In this document: in pieces, positions 34,981-44,398 of the stretch
How positions within the stretch are numbered: position 1 is the first letter of the stretch
How the letters are laid out: every line of letters starts with the position of its first letter
Assembly (NCBI RefSeq): GCF_016807185.1
Contig: NZ_JAEVYN010000002.1
Span: forward strand, 1,606,528 to 1,670,527
From: Leptolyngbya sp. Cla-17
Lineage (GTDB): Bacteria > Cyanobacteriota > Cyanobacteriia > Leptolyngbyales > Leptolyngbyaceae
Length of the DNA: 64,000 nucleotides
Reading direction: 5' to 3'
The notes under the pieces: model-generated
The model's input: only the letters and a program-made list of their open reading frames with translations
The model's database searches: none
Told to the model about the DNA's origin: nothing
Program-made: the position numbers and the translations under genes

Positions 34981-36600
34981 ATGCGTCTGTTCACAACCCT
35001 ATCTGGCTTACGCTGCTACTTGGAATCCTATCGTTTTAGGCGGCATGACCTGGAGCCAGTCAGCGATTCCGATAGTTGGAAAATGCCCCTAGAAATTGGT
35101 TTTGTGCCTACCATGGGCGCTCTTCACGCAGGGCATCTCAGTCTCATTCAGCGCGCCCGTCGAGAGAATAAAATTGTTGTCGTCAGCATTTTTATAAATC
35201 CACTGCAATTTGGACCCACTGAAGACTTGCAGCGCTATCCCCGCACCTTAAAACAAGACCAAATTCTCTGCGAACAAGCCAACGTCGATGCTTTATTTGT
35301 GCCCAATGCAGAAGAAATGGGAGCAGCATCTACTTCCCTGACTCAGGTGCTTCCTCCTTTAGCGATGACTAGCGAACTCTGCGGACGTTCTAGAGAGGGG
35401 CATTTTCAAGGCGTAGCAACAATTGTGACTAAACTGCTGAATATAGTGCAGCCGACTCGTGCTTATTTTGGACAGAAAGATGCCCAACAGCTTGCCATCA
35501 TTCGCCAATTGGTTAAGGATCTGAACTTGCCTGTAGAAATTGTGGCGTGTGCGATCGCCCGTGAATCCAGCGGACTTGCTCTCAGTTCTCGCAATCAGTA
35601 TTTAACTGACACTCAACGAGAGCAAGCGGCTACCATTTATCGGGCATTGCAGCAAGCGACCCACGCCTTTCAAGCTGGAGAGCGATTAGGTAGTAAACTA
35701 ATCGGGGCGGTTAAGGCAGTGTTAACAACTGCACCCGATCTGATCCCCGAATACGTTGAACTGGTTCACCCAATGACTATGACTCCCCTAACCCAAATTG
35801 AGGACACAGGCTTATTAGCAGTGGGAGCCCGGATTGGCTCCACTCGCCTAATCGACAATGTGCTGCTGAGCGATCGCAAACCAATCGTGGCGATTGATGG
35901 ACCCGCTGGAGCCGGAAAATCTACTGTAGCAAGACAGGTCGCCCAAAACCTCGGTTTGTTTTATCTCGACACCGGAGCCATGTATCGTGCTTTCACCTGG
36001 CTCGTCATGCAGTCAGGGATCGCTCTTGACGACGAACCCGCGATCGCTGAACTGGTCAGCCAGTGTCACATTGAGTTTAGGGATCAGGAGTCAGGGATGA
36101 GGGGTCAAGAGGGAGAAAACAACACTCCACACTCTGCACTCCGCACTCTCTCCATTTTCGTCAATGGGCAAGAAGTTACTCAAGCGATTCGCAGCCTAGA
36201 AGTCACTTCCCAAGTTTCTACGATCGCCGCTCAATCTGCGGTTCGTTGGGCGTTGGTACGGCAACAGCAACTCTATGGCAAGCAAGGTGGAATTGTGGTC
36301 GAAGGGCGAGATATTGGCACCAATGTGTTTCCCGACGCAGAACTGAAGATTTTTCTGACTGCGTCTGTGCAAGAGCGTGCCCGTCGTCGCCAGCGCGATT
36401 TACAAAATCAGGGCATGGGTGATGTCAGCCTAGATGAGTTGGAGCAGACAATTTGCGATCGCGATCGTAAAGACAGCACTCGCGCTCTTGCCCCCCTGTG
36501 CAAAGCCGACGACGCGATCGAACTCATCACCGACGGCTTGACGATTCAAGCGGTCATCGATCAGATTGTTGAACAATACAATGCCGCCATCAACTTGTAG
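34981..36600 (+). CDS. panC/cmk: Bifunctional pantoate-beta-alanine ligase / cytidylate kinase
   Basis: A 539-aa fusion found in cyanobacteria. Residues 1-290 are pantothenate synthetase with the HxGH motif in PTMGALHAGHLSLI, FGQKDAQQLAII and LALSSRNQYL (KMSKS-like). Residues 300-539 are CMP kinase with the P-loop DGPAGAGKSTVARQ, YLDTGAMYRAFTW and VVEGRDIGTNVFPDAEL. The ATG at 34981 begins MRLFTTLSGLRCYL. Between HIEF and LSIFVNGQEV the kinase holds an extra run of about 22 polar residues (RDQESGMRGQEG then NNTPHSALRT) encoded by heptad-type repeats, an in-frame repeat insertion. Confidence 0.92.
   Translation: MRLFTTLSGLRCYLESYRFRRHDLEPVSDSDSWKMPLEIGFVPTMGALHAGHLSLIQRARRENKIVVVSIFINPLQFGPTEDLQRYPRTLKQDQILCEQANVDALFVPNAEEMGAASTSLTQVLPPLAMTSELCGRSREGHFQGVATIVTKLLNIVQPTRAYFGQKDAQQLAIIRQLVKDLNLPVEIVACAIARESSGLALSSRNQYLTDTQREQAATIYRALQQATHAFQAGERLGSKLIGAVKAVLTTAPDLIPEYVELVHPMTMTPLTQIEDTGLLAVGARIGSTRLIDNVLLSDRKPIVAIDGPAGAGKSTVARQVAQNLGLFYLDTGAMYRAFTWLVMQSGIALDDEPAIAELVSQCHIEFRDQESGMRGQEGENNTPHSALRTLSIFVNGQEVTQAIRSLEVTSQVSTIAAQSAVRWALVRQQQLYGKQGGIVVEGRDIGTNVFPDAELKIFLTASVQERARRRQRDLQNQGMGDVSLDELEQTICDRDRKDSTRALAPLCKADDAIELITDGLTIQAVIDQIVEQYNAAINL
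36079..36152 (+). repeat. Heptad repeat captured inside the cmk coding region
   Basis: The sequence GGATCAGGAGTCAGGGATGA, followed by CACTCCACACTCTGCACTCC, has the same seven-base repeat character as the intergenic repeats at 31.1 and 33.9 kb. Here it keeps the frame open and adds about 22 residues to the CMP kinase domain. Confidence 0.6.
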
Positions 36601-36650
36601 GAGATTCAAGCTTGGCAAAGTCTTTATTTTGGCTATCTCCTTCCTTTTTA
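36599..36650 (+). terminator. Possible terminator after panC/cmk
   Basis: AGGAGAT at the stop codon pairs with ATCTCCT at 36635-36641, and TTTTT follows. The loop is long (29 bases), so the call is weak. Confidence 0.35.
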
Positions 36651-36732
36651 TCTCTTTACCTATTCTCATTTGCTTTGCAATATGGTTAAGTCAGTTTTGA
36701 GCGTAGCCCCCTTATCAATTTGGTGATGTTCT

Positions 36733-37617
36733 ATGGCAAAAATCCTGTTAACAGGCGCAAATGGACAGGTTGGAGCAGAACTAAAACAGACCTTAGCTCA
36801 CCTGGGTGAATTGACTTCCATTGATCGCACCCAGTGGGATCTAGCAAACCCCGACACCATTCGCGCGATCGTGGAGCAATTGCAGCCCACTATTATCGTC
36901 AATGGGGCGGCTTACACCGCAGTGGATAAGGCAGAAAGCGAACCCGATCTGGCAACCTTGGTGAATGGCAAAGCGACTGGCATTTTGGCAGAAGCAGCGG
37001 AAAGTGTGGGAGCCGGATTAATTCACATTTCCACGGATTATGTGTTTGACGGCAAAAGCAGCAGCCCTCATCTGGAAACCGCTCCGACCAATCCCTTAGG
37101 CGTATACGGCGCTTCTAAATTGGCAGGAGAAGCGGCAATTCGATCAGCCTGTCCAAAACACATGATCATCCGCACAGCCTGGGTTTACGGCGTTCAAGGT
37201 AAGGGCAACTTTGTGAAAACGATGCTGCGGGTGGGTGCTCAACGGGATGAACTGCGCGTTGTTACTGATCAAATTGGTGCGCCTACCTGGGCAAAGGATT
37301 TGGCACTGGCGATCGCTCACCTTGCCCCCCAACTCACCACCGAAACCGCAGGCACTTATCACTACACCAACAGTGGCGTGTGCAGTTGGTATGATTTTGC
37401 CGTCACCATTATCGAAGAAGCCCAAGCAATGGGCTTTCCGCTGCAAGTGCAGCGTGTCATCCCCATCACCACCGAAGAATATCCCCTACCCGCGCCTCGT
37501 CCCGCTTTTTCCGTCCTGTCTCTCAAAAAAATCTCTGCCCTCCTCGGCACTCATCCTCCCCACTGGCTCGAAAGTCTCCGCAAAATGCTGATAGAACTGC
37601 AACAAGTGTCTGGTTAA
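36733..37617 (+). CDS. rfbD: dTDP-4-dehydrorhamnose reductase
   Basis: A 294-aa NAD(P)H-dependent extended-SDR enzyme that makes dTDP-L-rhamnose for surface polysaccharide. GANGQVGAELKQTL is the cofactor loop, NGAAYTAVDKAES is the RmlD signature, DYVFDGKS follows, and YGASKLAGE gives the catalytic Tyr-x-x-x-Lys. Length is normal. The other rml genes are not adjacent, a common scattered arrangement in cyanobacteria. It fits with the NDP-sugar synthase at 1.6 kb only by theme. Confidence 0.92.
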   Translation: MAKILLTGANGQVGAELKQTLAHLGELTSIDRTQWDLANPDTIRAIVEQLQPTIIVNGAAYTAVDKAESEPDLATLVNGKATGILAEAAESVGAGLIHISTDYVFDGKSSSPHLETAPTNPLGVYGASKLAGEAAIRSACPKHMIIRTAWVYGVQGKGNFVKTMLRVGAQRDELRVVTDQIGAPTWAKDLALAIAHLAPQLTTETAGTYHYTNSGVCSWYDFAVTIIEEAQAMGFPLQVQRVIPITTEEYPLPAPRPAFSVLSLKKISALLGTHPPHWLESLRKMLIELQQVSG

Positions 37618-37737
37618 GCTCATGTTTGAGCGCTTTGACAGCGATGTAATCAAATTGCGATCGCATTAGTATTTTCCGCGACGATTCTGGTACAACTAAA
37701 CGGCTACAAATTTTTCTATATTGAATTAGGGCACTCC

Positions 37738-39447
37738 ATGAGCTATCGGATGAATCGCCGCGCCTATGCGGAAACCTTTGGACCAACCGTGGGCGATCGC
37801 GTCCGGCTCGCCGACACGGAGTTAATCATCGAAGTGGAGCAAGACTACACCACTTACGGCGATGAGGTGAAGTTTGGTGGCGGTAAGGTGATTCGGGAAG
37901 GCATGGGACAGTCGCCAATCACCAATGCAGATGGGGCGGTAGATGCGGTGATTACCAACGCGCTCATCCTGGATTGGTGGGGCGTTGTCAAAGCCGATGT
38001 GGGGATTAAAGATGGCAAAATTCACGCGATCGGCAAAGCGGGAAATCCTCATATTCAGGACAATGTGACGATTATTATTGGTCCCGGCACCGAGGCGATC
38101 GCCGGAGAGGGAATGATTCTGACAGCGGGCGGCATTGATACTCACATTCACTTCATCTGTCCTCAACAAATTGAAGTGGCGATCGCTGCTGGCATTACCA
38201 CCATGATTGGCGGCGGCACCGGACCGGCAGCAGGCACCAACGCCACCACCTGCACACCGGGACCCTGGTATATGCATCGGATGTTGCAGGCTGCCGATGC
38301 CTTTCCGATGAATCTAGGCTTTTTGGGTAAAGGCAACAGCGGCAAACCAGAAGGACTTGTGGAACAGGTAGAAGCGGGGGCGATGGGATTGAAGCTGCAT
38401 GAGGATTGGGGCACGACTCCAGCGGCGATCGACACTTGCCTTAGCGTTGCCGATGAGTATGATGTGCAAGTTGCTATCCACACCGATACGCTGAATGAAT
38501 CTGGCTTTGTGGAAGATACGATCGCCGCTTTCAAAAATCGTGTGATCCACACCTATCACACCGAAGGCGCAGGCGGCGGACACGCGCCCGACATCATCAA
38601 AGTTTGCGGTCAGGCGAATGTATTGCCTTCTTCCACCAATCCCACCCGTCCTTACACAATTAACACGTTGGACGAACACCTGGATATGTTGATGGTCTGC
38701 CATCACCTCGACCCGGCGATCGCGGAAGACGTTGCCTTTGCCGAATCCCGGATTCGTCGCGAAACTATTGCCGCCGAAGACATTTTGCATGATCTCGGTG
38801 CGTTCAGCATGATCTCCTCTGACTCTCAGGCAATGGGGCGCATCGGCGAAGTAATTATCCGCACCTGGCAAACTGGGCACAAAATGAAAGTGCAGCGGGG
38901 CAACCTCTCAGAAGATTCCAGCCGCAACGACAACTTCCGCGCCAAACGCTATATCGCCAAGTACACAATTAATCCCGCGATCGCTCACGGCATCGCTGAC
39001 CATGTGGGCTCCGTAGAAGTGGGCAAACTCGCCGATCTTTGCCTCTGGCGACCTGCCATGTTTGGCGTTAAACCCGAAATGGTGATCAAAGGCGGCATGA
39101 TTGCCTGGGCGCAAATGGGCGATGCCAACGCCAGCATTCCCACGCCCCAACCCGTGCATATGCGCCCCATGTTTGCTAGCTATGGCGGCGCGATCGCCCA
39201 CACGTCCCTCACCTTTGTGTCCAAAGCGGCGCTCAAAAAAGGGATTCCTGATGAACTGGGCTTGCAGAAAAAAGCGATCGCGGTTTCCAACATTCGCCAA
39301 CTGACCAAGCGCGACATGAAGCTCAACGATGCGCTACCCCACATGGAAGTAAATCCCGAAACCTATGAAGTCCGTGCCGATGGGCAACTGCTCACCTGCG
39401 AACCCGCCACCATCCTCCCCATGGCACAGCGCTACTTCCTGTTTTAA
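37738..39447 (+). CDS. ureC: Urease subunit alpha
   Basis: The 569-aa catalytic subunit of urease, which hydrolyses urea to ammonia and carbamate. Nickel-site residues are seen in DTHIHF, the carbamylated Lys in GLKLHEDWG, HTDTLNESGFVE, and HTEGAGGGHAPD; the flap Cys/His block reads MVCHHLDP. The start MSYRMNRRAYAETFGPTVGD is standard. ureA, ureB and accessory genes are not next to it, which means the genes are scattered as in some other cyanobacteria. A tandem repeat array begins immediately beyond its stop. Confidence 0.97.
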   Translation: MSYRMNRRAYAETFGPTVGDRVRLADTELIIEVEQDYTTYGDEVKFGGGKVIREGMGQSPITNADGAVDAVITNALILDWWGVVKADVGIKDGKIHAIGKAGNPHIQDNVTIIIGPGTEAIAGEGMILTAGGIDTHIHFICPQQIEVAIAAGITTMIGGGTGPAAGTNATTCTPGPWYMHRMLQAADAFPMNLGFLGKGNSGKPEGLVEQVEAGAMGLKLHEDWGTTPAAIDTCLSVADEYDVQVAIHTDTLNESGFVEDTIAAFKNRVIHTYHTEGAGGGHAPDIIKVCGQANVLPSSTNPTRPYTINTLDEHLDMLMVCHHLDPAIAEDVAFAESRIRRETIAAEDILHDLGAFSMISSDSQAMGRIGEVIIRTWQTGHKMKVQRGNLSEDSSRNDNFRAKRYIAKYTINPAIAHGIADHVGSVEVGKLADLCLWRPAMFGVKPEMVIKGGMIAWAQMGDANASIPTPQPVHMRPMFASYGGAIAHTSLTFVSKAALKKGIPDELGLQKKAIAVSNIRQLTKRDMKLNDALPHMEVNPETYEVRADGQLLTCEPATILPMAQRYFLF

Positions 39448-39770
39448 TTCATGGTTAACGTTCTTGTTTAAAGCGGGAACGTTTTTGTTTTCAGTGAGAA
39501 CGTTCCTGTTTCAGGTAGGACGATTCCTGTTTCAAATAGGAATAATGCGGGTTGAAACAGCAATCGTCTTGTTTCAAGTGAAAACACTCCTGTTTTAAGT
39601 GAGCTGGTTTCTGGTTGAAACGACACAGTTCTTGTTTTAAGCTAAAACGTTCCGGTTACAAATGAGACCGTTGCGGTTTCAAACAGGAGTTTTCCTATCC
39701 TGAACTACGACAGTTTGGTTTTAAGCAAGACAGTTCTAGTTTTGGGCAAGACTGTTGCCAAATCAAATCT
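39436..39770. repeat. Degenerate ~21-bp tandem repeat array
   Basis: About 14 imperfect units, 20 to 23 bases long, of the form GTTCCTGTTTCAAGTGAGAAC. Units begin at roughly 39460, 39481, 39502 and so on, with two longer units. Each is partly self-complementary (GTTC at one end, GAAC at the other), so neighbouring units give GAACGTTC palindromes. The 3' end of ureC itself (TACTTCCTGTTTTAA) resembles a unit, which suggests the array grew from it. Not coding in a credible way and not a CRISPR, since there are no spacers. Confidence 0.75.
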
Positions 39771-39892
39771 CAAATTTCCAGTTAGATCGAGAATTCCAGA
39801 TCGAAATCTCCAAAAGTAACCTGAAATCGGGTGGAAAATTTATACTTCGGAGGCTACAACAGAGATAGTTTTCTTTCATTACCCATAAATTT

Positions 39893-42187
39893 ATGCTGGA
39901 AGTCATTACCCTGGCGTTGGCGACCCCGATCGCAAAAATTATTTTAGATAAACTCTACGAAGGCATGGGGAGTAAACTGGGCGAAAAGGTATCAGAAGCG
40001 GCATCTGCACCGATTCAAAAGTTGGGACAGGCGGTATGGAATCGCTGCTTTAAGGGCAAACCAGGAACCGAGAAGGTTTTAGAAGCAGCAGCTAAAGGTT
40101 CGGAGCCAGAACTAAAGCAAATCCAGGACTACCTGCAAAAGGAAATGGAGAATCCTGAATTTGTGGGTATGGTGCAGCCGATCGCTCAGGAAATCCATCA
40201 GGTGCTCGTGCAGATGGATGATGTGAATGCGGAGAATGTCCAGCAGAATGCGCGGGACGGGTTTCAAAATATCGGGACTGAAGGACCGATTCTTCAAGGG
40301 ATTAAGGATTCACCGATTACTTTCACAACGCACAACTACCACGGTGTAAAGCCGACAGATTGACTGGAGCCGCCTGAACGGGAACAGGCAAAGTTAAACT
40401 CCACACACAATCTTGACCAACGCGGCACGGATATTTTCGTTGGACGAGAGCAGGAATTAATCGATCTGCACAAGGTATTGCAGGGAGAGAATGCTGTGGC
40501 AATTTCGGCAATCTCTGGCATGGGCGGGATTGGCAAGACCGAATTGGCAGTGCAGTATGCATGGGAACATTTGGCGCAGAAAACCTATCCGGGTGGCGTG
40601 GTTTGGTTAAAAGCACGGGAAGACGTGGCAACGCAAATTGTGCTGTTTGCCCGATCGCTGCCGATGCCGCAACCACACGATGATTTTGAACTGGCAGAGA
40701 AGGTGAAGTTTTACTGGCGCAACTGGCAAGACGCGAAAACGCTGGTGATTTTGGATGATGTCCAGAATTATGGTGCCATCAAACCGCTGCTGCCAGTAGA
40801 CCCGCGCTTCAAAATTTTGCTGACCACTCGCTGGCGGTTGCAATCGCCCGTACAGGATTTTGAAATCAAGGTGCTGTCGGAGGAGAAGGCGATCGAGTTG
40901 CTAAGGGCGATCGTTTTTGATGGACGAATCGACCAGCAAATTGATGAAGCCAAGCGAATTTGTCAGTGGTTGGGCTACTTGCCACTGGGCTTGGAGTTGG
41001 TCGGGCGATATCTGGCGCGAAAACCGGATACATCGTTGGCAACCCTGTGGCAACGCTTGCAGGACAAAAAGCTGAACGCGAAAGCGCTGAAAGATGCCGT
41101 CCCGGAAATGCCCGCAATTCTGGGAGTCACCGCCGCTTTTGAATTGAGTTGGGACGTGTTGGATGAGCTAGCGCAACAGTTGACAGCATTGCTGAGTCTG
41201 TTTGCCCTGGCAGAGATTCCCTGGACGTTGGTAGAAGCGTGTTTACCGGAGGAAGACCCAGAAGCGTTAGAAGATCGGCGGGATGAGTCGCTGGTCTCCC
41301 TACATCTGCTGGTACGCACCGGACAAGGCACGTACCAACTGCACCAACTGCTGCGCGAGTTTTTTGCGGCAAAACGGGCGGAAATGGCAGTAGATGAAGA
41401 GATGAAGCAAGCATTCTGCCGGGTGATGTCAGCTGTGGCAGATCAGATGCCAATAAACCCAACCCGATCGCAGATTGAGCAATTTGCCCCGGTCATTCCC
41501 CACCTGAAGGAAGTCGCCGACACTCTCCATCCCTGGCTCACCGATGCTGATGTAATTAAACCCTCTACCCGAATTGCTCAGTTCTATGAAGGACAGGCAG
41601 CCTACGCCGAGGCACTACCCTGGTATCAACACAGTTTAGAAATCGCAGAAACCAGATTAGGAGCAGAGCATCCCCATGTCGCCACCAGCCTCAACAATCT
41701 GGCAGGACTCTACCAATCCCAAGGACGCTACAGCGAGGCAGAACCGCTGTACCTCAGAGCGCTAGCAATCTATGAACAGCAGTTGGGCGCAGACCATCCC
41801 GATGTCGCCACCAGCCTCAACAATCTGGCAGGACTCTACGAATCCCAAGGACGCACCAGCGAGGCAGAACCGCTGTTCCTCAGAGCACTGGCAATCAGGG
41901 AACAGCAGTTGGGCGCAGACCATCCCGATGTCGCCACCAGCCTCAACAATCTGACATTACTCTACAAATCCCAAGGACGCACCAGCGAGGCAGAACCGCT
42001 GTACCTCAGAGCGCTGGCAATCCTGGTCGAGAAACTGGGAGACAACCATCCCAATACCCAAACGGGGCGGCAAAACTTCCGGTTCTTGTTGCAGCAAGTG
42101 ATTCAGGCGGGGCAAACGGCGCAGCTATCGGAGCATCCGCTGACGCAGAAACTCATTCAGCAATTACAAATGCAGAATCAGGAATGA
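39893..42187 (+). pseudogene. NB-ARC/TPR STAND protein split by an in-frame TGA
   Basis: A single frame of 764 codons broken by a TGA at 40361-40363. Codons 1-156 form an N-terminal domain (MLEVITLALATPIAKIILDK) ending HNYHGVKPTD. After the stop the same frame continues through STHNLDQRGTDIFVGREQEL into the NTPase: P-loop GMGGIGKTELAV, ILLTTRWR and GYLPLGLELVG, the NB-ARC hallmarks, then a helical region and TPRs (about 580-720). The C-terminal part has only a TTG (40478) inside conserved sequence as start, so separate translation is unlikely. Such proteins are used as signal-sensing switches, including in phage defence. Decayed gene or stop readthrough are the choices. Confidence 0.8.
41672..42049 (+). 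repeat. Three tandem 126-bp units encoding TPRs
   Basis: Units start at 41672, 41798 and 41924, exactly 126 bases (42 codons) apart, and are close to identical at the DNA level (each opens CCCSATGTCGCCACCAGCC). They encode NNLAGLYQSQGR...SEAEPL-type tetratricopeptide repeats of the kinesin-light-chain kind. The near identity points to recent expansion. Confidence 0.85.
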
Positions 42188-42225
42188 CTGGATGGCAAGG
42201 CGGTTGTTTTATCCAGTGGTCTTGT

Positions 42226-42630
42226 TTAGTAACAGCCCAACGCTGAAACGGTGTAGGTATTGCCGATCGCCCGTAATCCACCCACGCTGGCATTTACCTG
42301 ATAAGGCGTGGCATTAGGCCTCGCTGGCCCCTGAATGTTGTAAGGCTTGCCTTCGGGTAGCTTCAGAGTCCGCACGAAAGCCTTATCTGCGGTGTCGTTA
42401 TTGTATTTTAGAAACATGGCAATATCATATTCACCCCCATTTTTAGGCACAATGCGAACAACATAACGCCTAAAACTTTGGCTGCTGGGCACCACAAAAT
42501 CCGTACTCCAGTTGTTCCGAGTGATGCCAGTACCTGGAGGGGAGACTGATTTTTGCGCCTGAGTTCCCTTACCATCTACAACTGCCAACGCTGTGCAGGA
42601 TTGCGCCGTCGCTGAATTCATGAAGCCCAC
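42226..42630 (-). CDS. Hypothetical protein, possibly lacking its signal peptide
   Basis: A 134-aa protein from a GTG at 42630, with no recognised family. The opening MGFMNSATAQ-SCTAL looks like the end of a signal peptide (A-T-A before Q). An ATG at 42686, preceded by GAGG, opens another frame, MNQLETIAIAGII, that runs to a stretch of six G and would join the visible frame if one more G were present. So the gene may have lost its export signal by a one-base slip, or the run may be miscounted. The body is Asn/Thr-rich and beta-like. Confidence 0.5.
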   Translation of the reverse strand: MGFMNSATAQSCTALAVVDGKGTQAQKSVSPPGTGITRNNWSTDFVVPSSQSFRRYVVRIVPKNGGEYDIAMFLKYNNDTADKAFVRTLKLPEGKPYNIQGPARPNATPYQVNASVGGLRAIGNTYTVSALGCY

Positions 42631-42811
42631 CGCCCCCCAGTAGACCTGATAATGCCCGCGATCGCAATAGTTTCTAACTGATTCATGGTTGACAGCCTCA
42701 GTAAGTTCGGTGCCTCTTCAGTGTTTTCTGTTCTGCCATAACTCACATCCCCAAAAAGAGAGATAAAGCCAAAGTTGCGACCTCCCGGTTTTTAGACCGA
42801 TTTACCCAAAG

Positions 42812-43930
42812 TCACACAGGGAAGTCTGGCAGCATGTTGGTTTCCACTTGTTTGGCGATCGCCGCCCGATACACACTAGTAAAGTGATTGGGTGCAACAT
42901 CGCCGGTGTAATAGAGAAAAGACCAGTTTTGCCCAACATGGCGAAAATCTGAATTTTGGGTTTTAGAAGGAGGCACTGCTGGCACGGAATCCGCCAGGTT
43001 GAAAATCCGATACATATTAGGAACTGCCCCACTCAGAAATTCAGCAAATGCAAGATTGCCCACCCTGGGAGATGCATAAGTATAGAGCCGCAATTGGGGT
43101 TTCATCCTAGAGCTTGATAAATCCGAAGCGGCAAAGGTCGCGAGGGCAGCCCCCAAACTATGCCCGGTTAGGTAGCAAGGTGCGGCAGGATTCAACAGTT
43201 TGGCTGCCGCCTGCACTTGCGTTTGCACATTGGTATAAAACGACTGAAATCCTCTGTGAACTTTGGCAGCCTTTGCACCCGCTTGCACATAGTCCACTTG
43301 TCTAACTTGAAGATTAGAAATCCAGTCATCAGAGGTTTGAGAACCGCGAAACACAATGATGTTGCCCTGTTTAGAGGTTAAGGCAAAGCCCAAATAGACA
43401 CTTCTAGGGTTAGCGACTCGCTGCAATGCTCTGGGAAGTCTGTCGCGAATTTCCTGAGGCAGTTGGCGTTCGATTGCGTCGAGGGGCAATTGCTGCAAAA
43501 TTTTAGGAATCACAGTGCCCTGAAGCGATAATCCTAGTAGTTCTTCCTGTGCTTTAAAGGCTGCAACCTCAGTATAGCCATCCAACAGAGGCGTATAGCT
43601 TTTCAGAGATTTGATTGAGCCATCATAGGCAGGGTTTGCGATGCCAGCCGCATATTGATCGTAAGCAATATCACAACACTGAATCATCAGCTTGGATAGG
43701 GTGCGATCGTAGGGAACAGTCGGCTGCACTAAGCCATCTTCAACTTTAGGAGGACTATTCGGATCGCCATCATAATCAAATAATGCGGGTGGTCCTTTTG
43801 GTTCTCCGTTGTTCTTGTTAGGTGTAGGAGGTTCAGCTGCTTGGATGGAATGCTGTTGAGTCGCGATCGCGCTTGCAGTACCCGCTGCCAATCCAGTTAG
43901 CAACACCTTCCGCCGAGTTAGCTTAGTCAT
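42812..43930 (-). CDS. Lipase family (class 3) protein, probably exported
   Basis: A 372-aa lipase from the ATG at 43930. The N terminus TRRKVLLTGLAAG with an Arg pair and a hydrophobic core resembles a Tat signal. The nucleophile motif is LTGHSLGAALATFA, with the lipase oxyanion-region sequence NIIVFRGSQTSDDW about 60 residues before, and an Asp (FNLADSVPAVPP) and a late His (FRHVGQNW or NHFTSVY) to complete the triad. Upstream in-frame codons to 44092 lack family support. It would act on glycerolipids outside the cytoplasm. Confidence 0.8.
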   Translation of the reverse strand: MTKLTRRKVLLTGLAAGTASAIATQQHSIQAAEPPTPNKNNGEPKGPPALFDYDGDPNSPPKVEDGLVQPTVPYDRTLSKLMIQCCDIAYDQYAAGIANPAYDGSIKSLKSYTPLLDGYTEVAAFKAQEELLGLSLQGTVIPKILQQLPLDAIERQLPQEIRDRLPRALQRVANPRSVYLGFALTSKQGNIIVFRGSQTSDDWISNLQVRQVDYVQAGAKAAKVHRGFQSFYTNVQTQVQAAAKLLNPAAPCYLTGHSLGAALATFAASDLSSSRMKPQLRLYTYASPRVGNLAFAEFLSGAVPNMYRIFNLADSVPAVPPSKTQNSDFRHVGQNWSFLYYTGDVAPNHFTSVYRAAIAKQVETNMLPDFPV

Positions 43931-44398
43931 GCTTGCACAGGAAAAAATTACCTCCCAAATCATCCTTCCTTCACCCAGGTTGTGCAAGAGCAAATGTAGG
44001 AATACGTAGTAAATTGGGGTGCGGAGTTTTGAGTTGTTTTTCTGTCTTTCCCTTCTGTTGCCTAGCTCCTGTCCCTTAGCTTCTAACTTCATTGATCAGG
44101 ATATACATTCCTCACTTAGGGATTGCGGTAATCTATTGCAAGCATCTAGTAATTTCCAAAATGCTCTATCTGAGTAGGCACAAAAAGCGATCGCAGCCGT
44201 CTTTTATTCAAGTGCAGGATAGTGGATGAACCTACCTTGAAACTTCGATTGAGGGCGTTAGAATCAAACTGCACAGCAAGTTTCAGACAATCTCTAAGCA
44301 TCTACAGTGCATAGGTGTACATAGAAGTAATTGACAGAGAAACTTATACTATTCAGCTAGAGGCGGTAGGCTATCTAGAAAGGTGAGAGGAGTTTATT
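43931..44398. other. Intergenic region upstream of the PLP-enzyme gene
   Basis: About 470 bases between divergent genes. A heptad-type GTGCGGAGTTTTGAG unit lies near 44020. The GTG start at 44399 is preceded by GAGAGGAG. No other gene or RNA is seen. Confidence 0.35.

Noticed and set aside
37640..37737. NtcA site before ureC
   Set aside because: A GTA...TAC pair exists near 37690 but the spacing is 12 rather than 8 bases.
39365..39598. Reading frame with repeated FLFQVGR-like heptapeptides over the ureC end
   Set aside because: It overlaps ureC in another frame and is a by-product of the 21-base repeat period; no start signal or conserved sequence supports it.
39436..39770. CRISPR array
   Set aside because: Units are degenerate and contiguous with no spacers, and no cas gene is present in the window.
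40478..42187. Separate NB-ARC gene starting at TTG 40478
   Set aside because: The TTG lies within conserved sequence after GREQEL and has no ribosome site; the upstream frame continues the same protein.
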